Origin: Paracyclopina nana
Taxonomy: Eukaryota > Arthropoda > Copepoda > Cyclopoida > Cyclopettidae
Direction of reading: 5' to 3'
Length of the DNA: 64,000 nt
Assembly (NCBI GenBank): GCA_019096065.1
Contig: JAGUCH010000006.1
Coordinates: 3,616,001 to 3,680,000, forward strand
The position numbers were made by a program, and so were the translations under genes. The number at the start of each line of letters is the position of its first letter. Position 1 is the first letter of the stretch. This document shows positions 12,849-24,200 of this stretch, one piece after another. The notes under the pieces are model-generated. The model was given only the letters and a program-made list of their open reading frames with translations, searched no databases and was not told the origin of the DNA.

Positions 12849-13369
12849 TTACGACGTCCCAGGAAGGGTCATTGGAGTGGGATTTTGCAAGTAAGACATG
12901 ACAACAGCCGAAATGGAGAGCATAAAGCTGGACATGATTTGCTTCGTGTCATCGTTCAACTTGGTATTAGCAAAGGAAATGCACGAGCAATAGATGGCGA
13001 TCCAGGCTGCCCACTTCATCCTCATCATAAGGGCACACATGCTGAAGATCATGCCCAAAATATTCATGTAATCCGGAGTCAAGTCATCACTTGGCAGAGG
13101 CTGCGAATTGGGGCCAACCTGGCCATTTGCCTGAACAGAAACCGAAGCATTCATGGCCGAGTATCTGTAAGCAGAAATCACGAAATTAGCTCAAACTAGT
13201 GAAAATGGCATTTCATGTCCTTAATCCGCTTTTTGTTCGATCCGGATCCTTGTGCGACAACTAAAGTAAAAATTCCACATCGCAGAATAATGCACCTGTT
13301 GTAAAGAAGTGCAAATATGGCACAAACTCTTTTTCGCACGGTGACTCGGCTCAATTTGGCAGAAGCCAT
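12849..13369 (-). CDS. WDR83OS: Asterix (PAT complex subunit, WDR83OS/CG10674 family)
   Basis: Two exons, 13369-13296 and 13164-12849 (phase 2 junction, AACAG|GTGCAT), encode 129 aa. The core is diagnostic for Asterix: [20 protein letters not shown], then the second hydrophobic segment and [20 protein letters not shown] near the C-terminus. In vertebrates Asterix partners with CCDC47 in the PAT complex, an ER intramembrane chaperone for multipass proteins. The arthropod version here has a longer, Ser/Gln-rich N-terminus (family members are about 106 aa). A poly(A) signal for this strand lies at 12805-12800. The gene converges with the PAN/kelch-like gene and diverges from the 7TM gene. Confidence 0.93.
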
Positions 13370-13827
13370 TTCCTGATGTAAAGGGATACAATAACCTTAA
13401 TAAATTGCCCTACTACTTTGAAAGGTGTCCTTGAAAATCAATGTCATTTTGCTTTAAATGGCAAATAAAACCATGCAGGCAAACTGGAAATTTCCAGGAT
13501 GACTTTGAGAAAAAGTACATCAATAATATTTAGCCATGTGAAGGCTCTAATTACAAGAGCATATTGGCTAAGCTCACCTTTTTCACCCGTCTGAAATATC
13601 ATAATCTGATTACTAGATTACTTTTTCTTTATTATGCATAGCCATAATCGGAGAGAAGTGAGACTGGGCGAGGCTCATAGGAGTTTTGAGCTACTCAACT
13701 ACATAGAAGAATGCCATACGGCGAGCGCTTTTTAGAAGAGTCGCACAAACTAGCAATAGCTTACGCTTCTCATTAAGTCTAAGTGTCTAGTTGAACTATA
13801 CGAGAAGACAAAAAAGCTCAGTCTAAA
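13370..13827. other. Divergent intergenic region between Asterix and the 7TM gene
   Basis: About 460 bp separate two divergent start codons, so it should contain both promoters. I see no TATA box or repeat. A minus-strand acceptor-like AG near 13375 leaves open a 5' UTR intron for Asterix. Confidence 0.4.
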
Positions 13828-14673
13828 ATGATTCTTCTGGTGGCTATCTACTCATCAGCAATATTGCATACTTGGTGCGCAATCATTTTTGCTACATTTT
13901 TGCTCAAGAAACCTTTGGGCATGCAGACTTTGTTCGATCGAACGCTCATACTCATATTTAATTGCCCTGCCCTGCTGATCTGGTACTTTTCACTGATTTG
14001 CACCTTGGCGACCATTTCAAAAGACTGGCCCATAATTATGGCTGAAGTAGCCAGTTTTTTCGTCATCGTGATTGTCGTTAATAATGGCTTCGTTTTCACC
14101 TGGATGATTGTAGTCAGATATTTGAGCATTACTTGGCCTACGGTTCTTGAAAGGATAGAAGACCACAAAATGGTTCAAATAATTTGTGCTTCGTCTTGGA
14201 GTTTAGCTTTGCTTAGCGCTGCATTAGATGTCACCTTTGTGACCGATATTAAAACCACAGTTTGGTACAGCAGTTTTTCCGGACAATCACACAAAGGTGC
14301 TCAAGTACCGAAATCCATGAAAATGGTCTTGGTTGTCATGCTAGTCTCGTTTTCGGGCCTGCAATTTTACATTGAGTCTGAACGCAGAAGAGAGAAGAGA
14401 CAAAATTTGGAGAGATATTTCACAACAACCGTCGCACCAGAGGAAGAGTACAAAGCCAACTTTTTCAGGGTTCTATTGATTATGGTGATGTTGTTGCTAC
14501 TATTTACTTTCGTGTTGCCATGGCTCAAATCTCATGAGGATGAAATAGTGCCACCTTTGAGTGTTGTCGAGTTTTTTTCCGCAAATTGCCTATTTCTTAG
14601 CCTCATCATTAACAAAGGGAGAAAAATGAAGCTTCATGTTGTTGCAATTTTTAACTATCTTTTTAGACACTAA
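13828..14673 (+). CDS. Divergent rhodopsin-like 7TM receptor, intronless, ligand unknown
   Basis: A single open frame of 281 aa runs from an ATG at 13828. A poly(A) signal AATAAA overlaps the stop region at about 14672. Seven hydrophobic segments can be marked: residues about 1-26, 35-60, 69-97, 111-135, 164-182, 213-233 and 243-261. After segment 3 comes VRYLSITWP, where the R-Y and downstream P fit the E/D-R-Y...P region of class A GPCRs with the acidic residue replaced by V. Loop 3 is highly basic (ESERRREKRQ), as usual for G-protein contact. The lengths of the termini are minimal. I cannot match it to a named family; a lineage-specific chemoreceptor-type protein is a possibility. Codon use looks like that of its neighbours. 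Confidence 0.6.
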   Translation: MILLVAIYSSAILHTWCAIIFATFLLKKPLGMQTLFDRTLILIFNCPALLIWYFSLICTLATISKDWPIIMAEVASFFVIVIVVNNGFVFTWMIVVRYLSITWPTVLERIEDHKMVQIICASSWSLALLSAALDVTFVTDIKTTVWYSSFSGQSHKGAQVPKSMKMVLVVMLVSFSGLQFYIESERRREKRQNLERYFTTTVAPEEEYKANFFRVLLIMVMLLLLFTFVLPWLKSHEDEIVPPLSVVEFFSANCLFLSLIINKGRKMKLHVVAIFNYLFRH

Positions 14674-15085
14674 TAAATGAAGCAGTGAAAAATTTGCAAG
14701 TTGTGCCTGTGAAGAATGTATATATCCAATGCACGTCCTTCATTCTGAAAATGTGGAAAAATTGGGATTTGGACGATCTCCTACAACGTAGAGACCATAA
14801 TTAGTCCCTTTTATGTAAAAAAAAAGTTAGAAAAAACATGTTAGGGTCATTATGAAGCATAGTAGCATGGTACCATTCAGAGATAAATGCAGTTTCTCTC
14901 TCGACCTTCTGGGCTGAAACGGATTATACTATTCGGTCACCGTCAACCGCTATTGAAAAAAATTCGAACCTGTTCAAAATGATTAGAATGCCCAACCAAG
15001 GAAAAGTTTTTTGTTCATCATATCCCAAAAGTGGTTTCAGTTCACAATAATTCTATTTATAGCTATGGCCGCTTTTTCATAAGGC
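14674..15085. other. Intergenic, nothing recognised
   Basis: AT-rich spacer between the 7TM gene and the lectin promoter. No motif or conserved frame seen. Confidence 0.4.
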
Positions 15086-15092
15086 TATAAAA
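15086..15092 (+). promoter_or_regulatory. TATA box of the C-type lectin gene
   Basis: GGCTATAAAATG sits about 30 bp before the expected 5' end of an untranslated exon. That exon ends at the donor CCAA|GTAAGT (about 15282). The acceptor TATCTAG then precedes the lectin ATG by one base. A long frame covers the same exon but is out of frame with the lectin, so I treat it as 5' UTR. Confidence 0.5.
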
Positions 15093-15343
15093 TGTGAAAT
15101 GTTAATTTCCGCAAAGGTCGTTTCAAAAGTGGATGCGGATAACGCAGAGCATGCGACGTATACGCTCAACGACAAGTATTACGACAGTCCGGTGAAAGTT
15201 CCCAAATCCAAATGTGGGCACGCGATTTCAAACCCCAAGACCTTTGCCAGACACAGGGCCAGTCATTGCCCAACAGTCCACCAAGTAAGTCATTTTACCA
15301 TTTCCTTTTTGCGCCTGGCATTTACTTATATTTGATATCTAGC

Positions 15344-16254
15344 ATGAAGACAGCTATAGTTTTGGCAGCCTTGCTTGGCCTCGCGTGTGGCCAAGGAGGC
15401 TTCTTTTCAAATCTGTTTGGAGGATCCTCCAGAAGACCTCCTCCACCCCAACAGCAGCAGCAGCAGCAGTTCAACCGACCTCCACCAAATCAAAGTTTCA
15501 GGCCTCAGCCACAATTCAACCAACCTCCTCCACAACAGCAGCAGCAACAGTTCAATCCTCCTCAACAGCAATTCAATCAGCCTCCACAACAGCAGCAATT
15601 CAGACAACCTCCTCAACAATTGCCCCAATCTGTCGACATTGGATCTGGAGCCGTCAGCACCTCCAGCTGCCCACTCAGGACCCCCAATTTCAACTTCCAA
15701 GGCCGAGGCTACATTGTCACCTTTTTCGACTCTAGCGATGGCTGCAACAAGTTCACTGGGGAAGAGGCTGACGCATTCTGCCAATCTGTTGGAGGACGTG
15801 CCGTTTCTCTCGACTCCAACGAGAAGGCTTTGGCCATGATGGACTTGCTCAGACAGCGTGCTCAAAGATACATGTGGACCGGTGGCCGCATTGACCACAA
15901 TGCTGGAGTGGTCACTTGGCCTTCTGGAGCTCGCGAAGGATATGTTCGTGGCCAGAGGTTCTGGTCCACAACCGGAGGGTAATTCACTTAAATTACTGCA
16001 CTTAACTGTTTTATGGTGCACTGATGGCAAGCTCGTATTGACGACTAGCTAGAACTGAAGATTTTTTTAAAGTAGCATAATCCTGAACATTTGACCCTTT
16101 TAATTCCAGCAAAGAGCCCGTTCCTGAGCCTCAGCCAGATAATCGTGACGGCAATGAAGTCTGCATTGGAGTCTTGAACAACTTCTATGCTGATGGAATC
16201 AAATGGCATGACGTTGCTTGCCACCACAGAAAGCCAACCATCTGCGAACTTTAA
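15344..16254 (+). CDS. Secreted C-type lectin-like protein with Gln/Pro-rich linker
   Basis: Coding exons 15344-15978 and 16110-16254 (phase 2, GGAGG|GTAATT) give 259 aa. The signal peptide is MKTAIVLAALLGLACG. Residues about 25-98 are a low-complexity region of poly-Q runs broken by FNRPPP/FNQPPP units. The remainder is a C-type-lectin-like fold with cysteines in the expected places (SSCPL near the start, CNKF, FCQS, VCIG, VACHH, ICEL at the end). It also has FWSTTGG and a WHDVACHHRKPTICEL ending. A canonical Ca2+-binding EPN or QPD triad is not obvious, so sugar binding is uncertain. The product is probably extracellular, in immunity or cuticle. A poly(A) signal is at about 16275. Similar Q/P-linker lectins are common in crustacean and insect genomes. 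Confidence 0.88.
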
Positions 16255-16405
16255 ATATCACCTGTTATTACTTCCAATAAAAATCCTCTAGACCAGTTTT
16301 CAATATCAGTTGCTCCTCTACTAGAAACTTGCCTCTAAATCATGAGGCTGAACAAGGTGTTTTCTAAGAATGAGGAGGTATTTTTAAAATGAAAGTTGAT
16401 ACAAA

Positions 16406-16670
16406 TTAGAGTAGTTCAATATTTGGTCTCGCTGATGAAAGCCAACTTTTATTGCTTTTGCAACTGTGAGATAGGTTAGTTTTGTCGTATGGCTTGGATC
16501 TGGATACAGTTGGCATCAAGGTAGGGACAACCTTGAACTCTGAGCTCGAGGCAGACTCGAGAGCTTTCAGCTTGGCCTCCATGGCTTTGATTTTGGAGTC
16601 TTTTGAAATGCTGTCAAACGCCGAGGGCAATTTGGCAGTTTAACCTCATGGAAAAGTAGGTAGGCAAAAG
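16406..16670 (-). pseudogene. Decayed tandem copy of the RBM18 3' end
   Basis: About 220 bp (16447-16670) matches 16760-16985 of the neighbouring RBM18 gene at roughly 93-95 percent identity by eye. The copied part encodes the conserved C-terminal helix (SKIKAMEAKLKALESASS). An inserted base just upstream shifts the frame, the RRM is absent, and the original stop (AGCTAA) has become AGTTGG. The copied frame is still open over about 200 bp, so the duplication is probably recent. Confidence 0.85.
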
Positions 16671-16755
16671 ACCAATTGTTTCAAGAAAGCTGAACATGTG
16701 GCTAATGAAGAAGCTGCGAGAGTCAAGAGATGGTCTTGCAGACGAAAGCAAATCA

Positions 16756-17274
16756 TTAGCTTTTATTGCTTTTGCTACTGTGAGATCTGTTAGTTTTGTC
16801 GTATGGCTTGGATCTGGATGCAGTTGGCATCAAGGTAGGGACAACCTTGAACTCTGAGCTTGAGGCAGACTCGAGAGCTTTCAGCTTGGCCTCCATGGCT
16901 TTGATTTTGGAGTCTTTGGAAATGCTGTCCGATGCCGAGGGCAATTTGGCAGATAAACTCATGGATAATGAGGTAGGTAGGGAGGCCTTTTGTTTCAACG
17001 AAGATGAGGCTGATGAAGAAGCTGGTTGAACTTTCAAGGTCTTTGACAAGACCTGAAGCCCATTAAGGCCTCTTATGGCGGAATCAGCGGATACATAGTT
17101 GTCATATGTGACAAAGGCATAGCCTTTTGGAACTCGTTCACTACTTGAGGGGTCTTTGAGAGCGTAAATGAAGTCGAACTTGATGACCTTGCCGAAGGGC
17201 TTAACCAGCTTCAAGACTTGGGCCTCGGTGGCCTTTGGATCTATGTTCCCTATCCAAACCGTGGACTTCATCAT
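16756..17274 (-). CDS. RBM18: RBM18-like RNA-binding protein (single RRM)
   Basis: The coding exon 17274-16756 gives 172 aa. An acceptor TTTTGCAG directly precedes the ATG-ATG at 17274. An upstream 5' exon ending near 17380 (CTCAG|GTAGG) is then non-coding, because its own ATG frame would hit TGA at the junction. The RRM occupies residues about 4-85, with RNP2 VWIGNI and RNP1 KGYAFVTY. The conserved RBM18 C-terminal helix follows (SKIKAMEAKLKALES), then a Ser/Lys-rich tail. Human RBM18 is about 190 aa with the same layout; its function is poorly defined. The AATAAA poly(A) signal lies inside the last codons (AGC-AAT-AAA-AGC-TAA). A duplicated 3' copy lies directly downstream. Confidence 0.88.
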   Translation of the reverse strand: MMKSTVWIGNIDPKATEAQVLKLVKPFGKVIKFDFIYALKDPSSSERVPKGYAFVTYDNYVSADSAIRGLNGLQVLSKTLKVQPASSSASSSLKQKASLPTSLSMSLSAKLPSASDSISKDSKIKAMEAKLKALESASSSEFKVVPTLMPTASRSKPYDKTNRSHSSKSNKS

Positions 17275-18212
17275 CTGCAAAACGACCGTCACTCATGAAG
17301 AAAGGCCAACAAGCAACAACAACTTTTCACTCAATATAAACTAAAACCTTTAAATGGAAAAAGTAACGTGTCCTACCTGAGAATTTTCTCCGGCCTTCGA
17401 GGATCCGATGAATTGTTCATGTTTTCAAATGTGGAAGTGTCAAGTCAGCAGAAAAACTTAGGATTCTAGAAGGGCTTCGGATTTAGCATAGTTGCTTGGT
17501 TGTCAGAGAAGTTCAAAATCAAAACTTGCTGATAAACGCCACTTCTTTCTTCTTCCTGGTACCGATTTTAAGCTTGAGCTCGTTAACTTCGAGTCACCTG
17601 CGATTTAGCAAGAGTGCCAGAAATAAACTGACTTTTCTTTGCTTTACTTTCCTCTTCAATCGAATATAAAATTAGCTTTTTGCCTTTTGTTGTCCAATTC
17701 ATAACTCTGGTAATTTGACGACAAAAATCAATATTTCGGCGGAGGAACTCCGCTACGTCGTATAAAAATAGCCAAAAACAATAGGTAAAAGTCAAAATAG
17801 CGTGGAAAGCATCATATTGACCTGGTAACGCTTTGCAAAACTTGATTGGTGCTGCCAAGAACGAATTGCGGCCGATTATTGCAATACATTGCATAGGAAA
17901 GATATGGAGCCATAAAATAAGACTTTTTAGACAATTTGCAACACAGGTTTGTTGTTACTTTATTGATTGCTAACGACATTTCGAAGAGAGTAGACACATA
18001 AAGTGTAGTGGAAGTTAATTGCAGTCGTGAGAAAAATACGGATTTTCTTGCTTTTCATCATTCTCCACTGGTCTCTCTTTGTTTCTTCTTCGGCTCAAAA
18101 CACTACTACAAATTCATTAACAGTAACAACGACATCAACAATAATTAACATCAAGCGTAAACTTTTCTTCTGTTCTTTAGAATCCATTTCTATAAAGCAA
18201 CCCCGCCCTGGG
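17275..18212. other. RBM18 5' region and NCoR 3' UTR
   Basis: The minus strand holds a non-coding RBM18 5' exon near 17430-17380 and, further up, the end of the NCoR transcript. A poly(A) signal on the minus strand is at 17964-17959, about 250 nt after the NCoR stop. A plus-strand frame with a signal-peptide-like start near 18027 begins with GTG, not ATG, and runs antisense to NCoR coding sequence, so I do not call it. Confidence 0.5.
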
Positions 18213-21200
18213 TCATTCATCATCAGACAAAGGTTCATATTTAGAGCTCTGGGCATTCGAGGGCGCCGAGGTTGCAGAAGTAGTAGGTGGATTATTGGGT
18301 GCTGACGAGCTGCTTTCACTAGTAGCAGGGTTGGCAGCAGAGGGGTTTGATCCAGGCGAAGCTACCACCTTTGGACCCGAATCAGGTCGCACTGACTCAT
18401 CAATCACCATTTCGCCAGGCGATCCAGGCGAGTCTGGAGCAACATTGGCAGCAGCAGAGTTTCCTGCATTGGCTGCAGCAGCTTCAGAATTACTTAGGGA
18501 GGACGGCTGATCATCATTGTCAGCCTTGGCCTTCTTTTTGGGACTATTGTCGTTCACAGCTTCCACTGGAGAGGCTCTTTTCTGGCCGGCCAAGGTAGGC
18601 AGAGGTAGACCATCTTCACCATGTTTCTTCATTTCTTCAACGATTTTGTTCTTGACATAGTCCAACGGGGACATGGATTGATCCCCATTGGGAGACTGCT
18701 GGCCTTGCTGCAGTTGTTGCTCTTGAGCTCTCTTGGCAGCCAATGCCAATTGCTCAGCCTTGAGATCAACTGCTGAGGTCGAGGCCTCACCCGAGGGTTT
18801 GGAGGTGGCAGGAGAAACAGCTTGGGACACCCTAGTGATTTGCCTCTCGTCAGAGGGCCTTGACGTGGGACAAGTTGTGGTAGGGGTCAGTGTGGCTGAG
18901 GTAGAGATCATGATTGGTCGTTTCTTAGCTGGATCATTGCTGCCAGGGGCCAACGAGGCTGGAGTGATGCTCAATTCACCACGATTGATCATCATGTCAG
19001 TCAGTGACTTGGTTGAGGATTCCAAAGTTGCTTGCTGTTGCTGGTGGTGTTGCTGGTGGTGTTGTTTGGCAACCAAGGTTGCTTTAAGGAGATCCTCAGC
19101 AGTGGGATTGGGAGGCAGCTTTAACGCCTCGGTGTTGCCACCAGCAGCTCCTCCAATGGACTGAGTGATGATGGCATCAATCACATTTTGGGCAGTCAGC
19201 ATTTTGGCAAAGTTGTTCATTTGGAGCTGTTGGCGATCTCTTTCGCTGATGATGACAGCAGGCGCGTCTTGCTTGCTGGTGCTCGAAGAAGAGGCTGAGG
19301 TCGGAGGCTGCTTCGTTGGAGCCATAATTCTAGCACTAGAATAGCCAGCAGCTTCATTCACCAAGTAGTACTGCTTGGACCTCTCGGCTTGGACTTGTTG
19401 CTGCACAAGCTAAAAAATGGAGCTTTAGTATCACGTCATAGTACTCAAGAAAAGCTATAATGAAAGGTGACCTCTACTCGCAACTGTACTTCTACATGTC
19501 ATCTGACTATGCTATGGCAGGGCTTCTGACGAAGAAAGAAGAGCCCTATGAATCGCGAGTTTTCATGAAAAACGCCTTATTTACGCAATATTTGAAGTAA
19601 AATGTCCAAGTTTGGCGAAGCTAATTAACCGGCTCCTACATCTCGAGCACTAAAAAATTTCTAATCTAAATTTTTTCATTGAATTACCGGTGACACCATT
19701 GATGATGCTTTCTGATTGTTGGCATTTTGCAGCGCCTGAAACATGGCGGCCTGTTGAGGAGTGATCCTGTTCATCAAGTCCAGCTTGGGCTGTTGAACAG
19801 CCACATCGACCAGGTTGGCCAGTGGGTTGTTGGACACCTCGTTGTACCCCATCCTCGGTGAGTTGGTCTTGGAAATGGTCACCTCTGGAGGTCCCCTATA
19901 GTGGTCTTTGTTGACAATGGGCTTTCCTGACGTGATTCCCCCAGGCCGGATCATGCCTCCCATGCCGGCAATAGATGTCATGGTCGAAGGTCTGGATGAT
20001 GGCGGAGGTGTGCTCCGAGGAGGTGATCTAGCTCTCGCATATCTTCCATCCGAGCTCAGGAAAACTGGCTGTTGTCCCATAGAGGCTGCGACTGTGGTGT
20101 TGTGTCCCAAAAAGTAACTTCTTGGCAACGTCACTGCCGGTTGAGCCCTTTGAAGACCCCGTGGGTCTTTGTGCTGAAGGGCAGGAATGTCAGCCTTGGG
20201 GTCACCCCTAGGCTCAGGCAAGCCTACCATGCTCCTGTGCTGCTGTTCAGCCTGCACAGCAGCTGCCAAGTACCTGGGATCGAGTCGGGGGTCCGAGGAC
20301 ACTGGAGGTCTTCCAACCGAGGCCGACGCTCTTGGATCCATACCCCGAGGCCTTGGGCTCAAGTCCCTCAATCCTCTACTTGGGGACATTGCCATATCCC
20401 TGGAGTCTGGTCTGCGCTGCATCTCAGTCGACCTGGCCATGGCATAGTCATTCATGATGACCTGCCTGGAGGTCAGATGCTGGTCGGCAAACGAGGGGCC
20501 CGTTCTCGTGACGGAGGGGTAGAACTCGGGATTTCTCCTCATGGCAGGAGTGCCCTGGGTAATGGATCCTCCGCCTCCCGAAGCTCTCGCATCTGGAGGA
20601 GTCATTTTGAGCAGGGGTTCACCGTAACGTTGCTGAACCCCTTGCTGTACTGGGGTACCCTGAGTGATTGACCCTGTTTGGATGGTCAAGGGCGGCTTGA
20701 TCTTGGGTGACAAGGCGGTCTGCCTGCTCTGCTGCTGTTGCTGCTGAGGAGGAGGTCCTGGCAGAGGACTCCTACCCATGTATCCCTGGGGAGGCCCCCT
20801 TGAGCTCGATGAGGGCGGGCGAGGTGGTCCTGGCGAGGGAGACGTTCCTAGCAAATGAGGCGGGGTTGCCAGGCCCCTCCCATCAAAGCTGGCGGCTGAC
20901 ATGTCCCTCAAGTAGGGATCAGTTTTGACCTTGTTGGCATGGGCAGGCGGAGGGCGGGCATCCGGGCCCGACGAGGCGCTCGTGGAACTGGCAGCAAACG
21001 AGGGACTTTTCCGATGGCTCATGTGGTCCCTAACTTGCTGGTAGCTCGCTGATGAAGGAGGCGTGGCAGCCGAGTCACGCCTCCGAGGCATGCTCAGGTC
21101 GAGGGTTTCGCAGTCATTGTTAGATGGCTGGGCAGCTGCCGGAGGCGGGGCTGCGGGCGGGGCCATGGAGCCCACCCTCGACATGGGACTGAGGCCCACG

Positions 21201-24200
21201 CGTTCCCTTACATAGTTGGTCTTGTTCGGAGGCTTCGAGGAGCCATCGAGCAAATTTTGAATGGTGGGTGATGGCGGTGGTGGATTGATGCTATGCATTC
21301 CTGATGCGGCCGCTGCGGCTGTCATCGAAGATCCGGGGGGCAATTGATGCGCGAGGGACTTTTCAATCACGTTGATCATCAGTTCTTTGACAGTGATGGT
21401 GTCTTTGGGAGCAGAGAGGTCTGCCGCCGAAATCACGGATGAGCCTGGCACAGCCATTGGGCGAGGCATTTGTCCGAGTTGCTGCTGATGCAGATGGGGT
21501 CTGGTGATGAGGGATGATGATGATGCCAAAGGTGGATGCGGCGGTCCCCTTGAAATCAGCTGCGCAGTCGAGTAATTCGGCCTTGGTGTGATTGAGGTCT
21601 CCTTGGCCACACCGGGGGGAAGGTGGTAAGCTTGGGGAAAATACGCCGACGCTGGCGCAATTCGAGGCTGCTGGTTTCCATCTGATTCTCTCTCATCAGC
21701 ACTCATCTGTGAAGCAGAGAAAAGGTCGATGTAGAGTCGTCGTGGTTATATGCAGGAGAAAGCCGATTTTTTAATGCCGCGCAGCCATATAGTATATGTG
21801 TACAATAAAAATATTATGCTTACGGTAGCAGAGCTGTCGTATTCCTCCTCTTTTTTCATCATGGTGGAGGCCGATGATGGTGGCACGGCTGTCGACACCA
21901 CGGAAGTCGTTTCAATCATCTCAGTTTTGACCTCGGTTTTCATTTCCTCAGAAGCTTTTAAAGTGGGTTTGATGTCTGTTGTGAGAAAGAATATGATACA
22001 TCAAATGCTCCATTAAGGAAAATTGAGCTCTTACCTATTGGACCTGCAGACGTTTTGAGGCCTTTGGGAACCGGGGACGAACTACCCGAAGGCGTGGCGC
22101 TATTTTGAAGACCAGTCGCCTCGTCACCGGAGGATGTAGAAGATCCAGATTCCTCATCCGAGGACAAAGTTGGCGGCTGATCTCCGCCCTGAGTAGACTA
22201 AAAAAAGAAATTATCAAGATGAGGCCTAAACGTTTTTCCAAGAAATAATCAATGCTGGTAATTACCCTTTTGTATTCCGAAACGATCTTGTCCAACTGAA
22301 ACTTTTTACGGTTGTTATAGAAGAATTTTTTGCATTGTTCCGGGGTCTTGGCCGAGTTCAGCTTATGCGCAATCACAGCCCAATTCCGGCCATTGAGTCT
22401 TAAGCTCGACTTGAGGCTCTCAATCTCCTCGTCAGACCAGGAGACAGAGGTCAAAGAGGTCGCGGTTGGCGGGGTGCAAGTTGAGGAAGAGGCCGTCGAG
22501 GCCGAATTTGTACCACCCTGATGGTCAGGCTCGTTTTTGACAATGGGCGCAGATCCATCTGTGAGTTGAGCAATTTTTCGAGTCAGTCGCGTGAAGCAGG
22601 CAGAGCAGCACTTTTTTGTCGTCTCGCTGATCACTGAAAAAAAATTATGGAATCAGCTTTCTCCAATTTGCGTTCAAGTGGTTTGTGGTAAGCTCCGAAA
22701 ATATACTGTTATGCTATGCACGATAATAGGATCAAATTTCAAATTCGTGAAAGAGAAGGTAACAGCTGCTTACGAAATTCATTATAAATAGCTTCTTTAA
22801 GCTCCTTCGGCAAATCCTTGATCTTGTTGGGCATATGACGCAATCGGCCTTTCATCCGGCCTTTGGTCGATGTGCAGATTGGCACTGGACAATTGCTATT
22901 GCCCTTCTTCCGTTGGGCCTTCAAAAAGCAGGGATTGCACACACGTGTCTCGGCACCCACGTCAGAGTCGGAGAGGCCAAGCAGAAAGGCCAAATTCTTG
23001 GTTGACACCGGCCTTGATGACTCCACAGTGGCCTTGCACACATTGCATTGAATCGGTCCAGATTTGACTAAATGGAAAAAAGACAAATAAACATGTGCAG
23101 ATTATGAACATGTCTGGCTACTTATCAGTAGAGTGCAATCATGTTCTAACCCCATATAGTATATGCATGCACATTTTTTACAGCAGTGTAACCGTAAAAA
23201 AAGTCCGTTTGTAATCTTGGATCTTTTTCATTTAGCTGATGTACTACTATGCAATCTTGGTTGGCAAACAGGCCGCGAGCAACTTTTCGTCAAACCTCTC
23301 TTCTTCATCTGACGAATATGGAATGGAAGTTCTGTTTGCATTTCAATAACCGAGATTAAACTGGTTAATGGAATGGGCTTTTTAATTACCAGAAATGATC
23401 TTTTCAACGCTGAGTCAATAAAGCGGGCTTTCTAAATCTAGACAAAGAAGAAGGAAAGCTACTGGCATCCAATCCCATTTATGATTGAGTTCAATCTTTG
23501 GATAGTAGAGCCGAATTGAACAAGTTTTGTTTGTTCAACCAATCCCGCCCTCGGGCGGGTCACTACTACCAGCCACTGTACTACAGAAGCAATATCATAA
23601 GTTGATGTGAATTTCATTCCCAACTCTCTTTGCTTACTTTGTGAAATCTAGAAATTCCCATGGGACCTGCTGCGGCTAGAGATGAGTCCATTCCGGAATC
23701 GAGCCTTTTCGCGATTTTAGCTCAGAAACAACCTTAAGAATAGGTTATTTCGAGGTACGAGATTGCCATACGGCTAAGTGGATTTGAAAGGCCAAAAAGG
23801 AAGAAATGTTGGGCAACCTAAATCAGAAAGGCCGACGACCATCCATACAGAAAAGGCTGAAGAAGAAGAAGAAGTAGCTTCGGCGGAGCTCTGGCTCGGA
23901 AAATTTCACTTCATAATCTCCTTGTCAGTCCGAGCATCAACATCGTATTATCCAGCATGAATAATAACTTCAGCTTGGACTTGGCAGCAACGACAAGTGG
24001 CTCCCCATGGGCAAGGATTTTCGGCCTTAGCCATTTGATTGACGTGGTGATTTACGCAGAGGGCCGAGCCTTTCCGGCCAACAAGGCCATCCTGGCCCAA
24101 CACAGTGGGTACTTCCGCACGGTCTTTTCCCCCGACACGACATCAATAGTGCTTCCCACTGTGCCAGCCGAGTATTTTGGCCTTCTACTGGCCTTCATCA

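Noticed and set aside
15099-15282. Coding frame in the lectin 5' exon
   Set aside because: Splicing to the lectin exon puts it out of frame with the lectin ATG, and the TATA box position makes it 5' UTR.
15407-16030. 207-codon minus-strand frame over the lectin gene
   Set aside because: Antisense shadow of the CAG-rich coding repeat (poly-Leu/Glu product).
18027-18305. Plus-strand frame with a signal-peptide-like start
   Set aside because: Begins with GTG, overlaps antisense the well-supported NCoR C-terminal exon and has no family resemblance.
19676-21000. Long plus-strand frames opposite the large NCoR exon
   Set aside because: Mirror frames of GC-rich coding sequence; the minus strand carries the CoRNR-type motif and correct splice phases.
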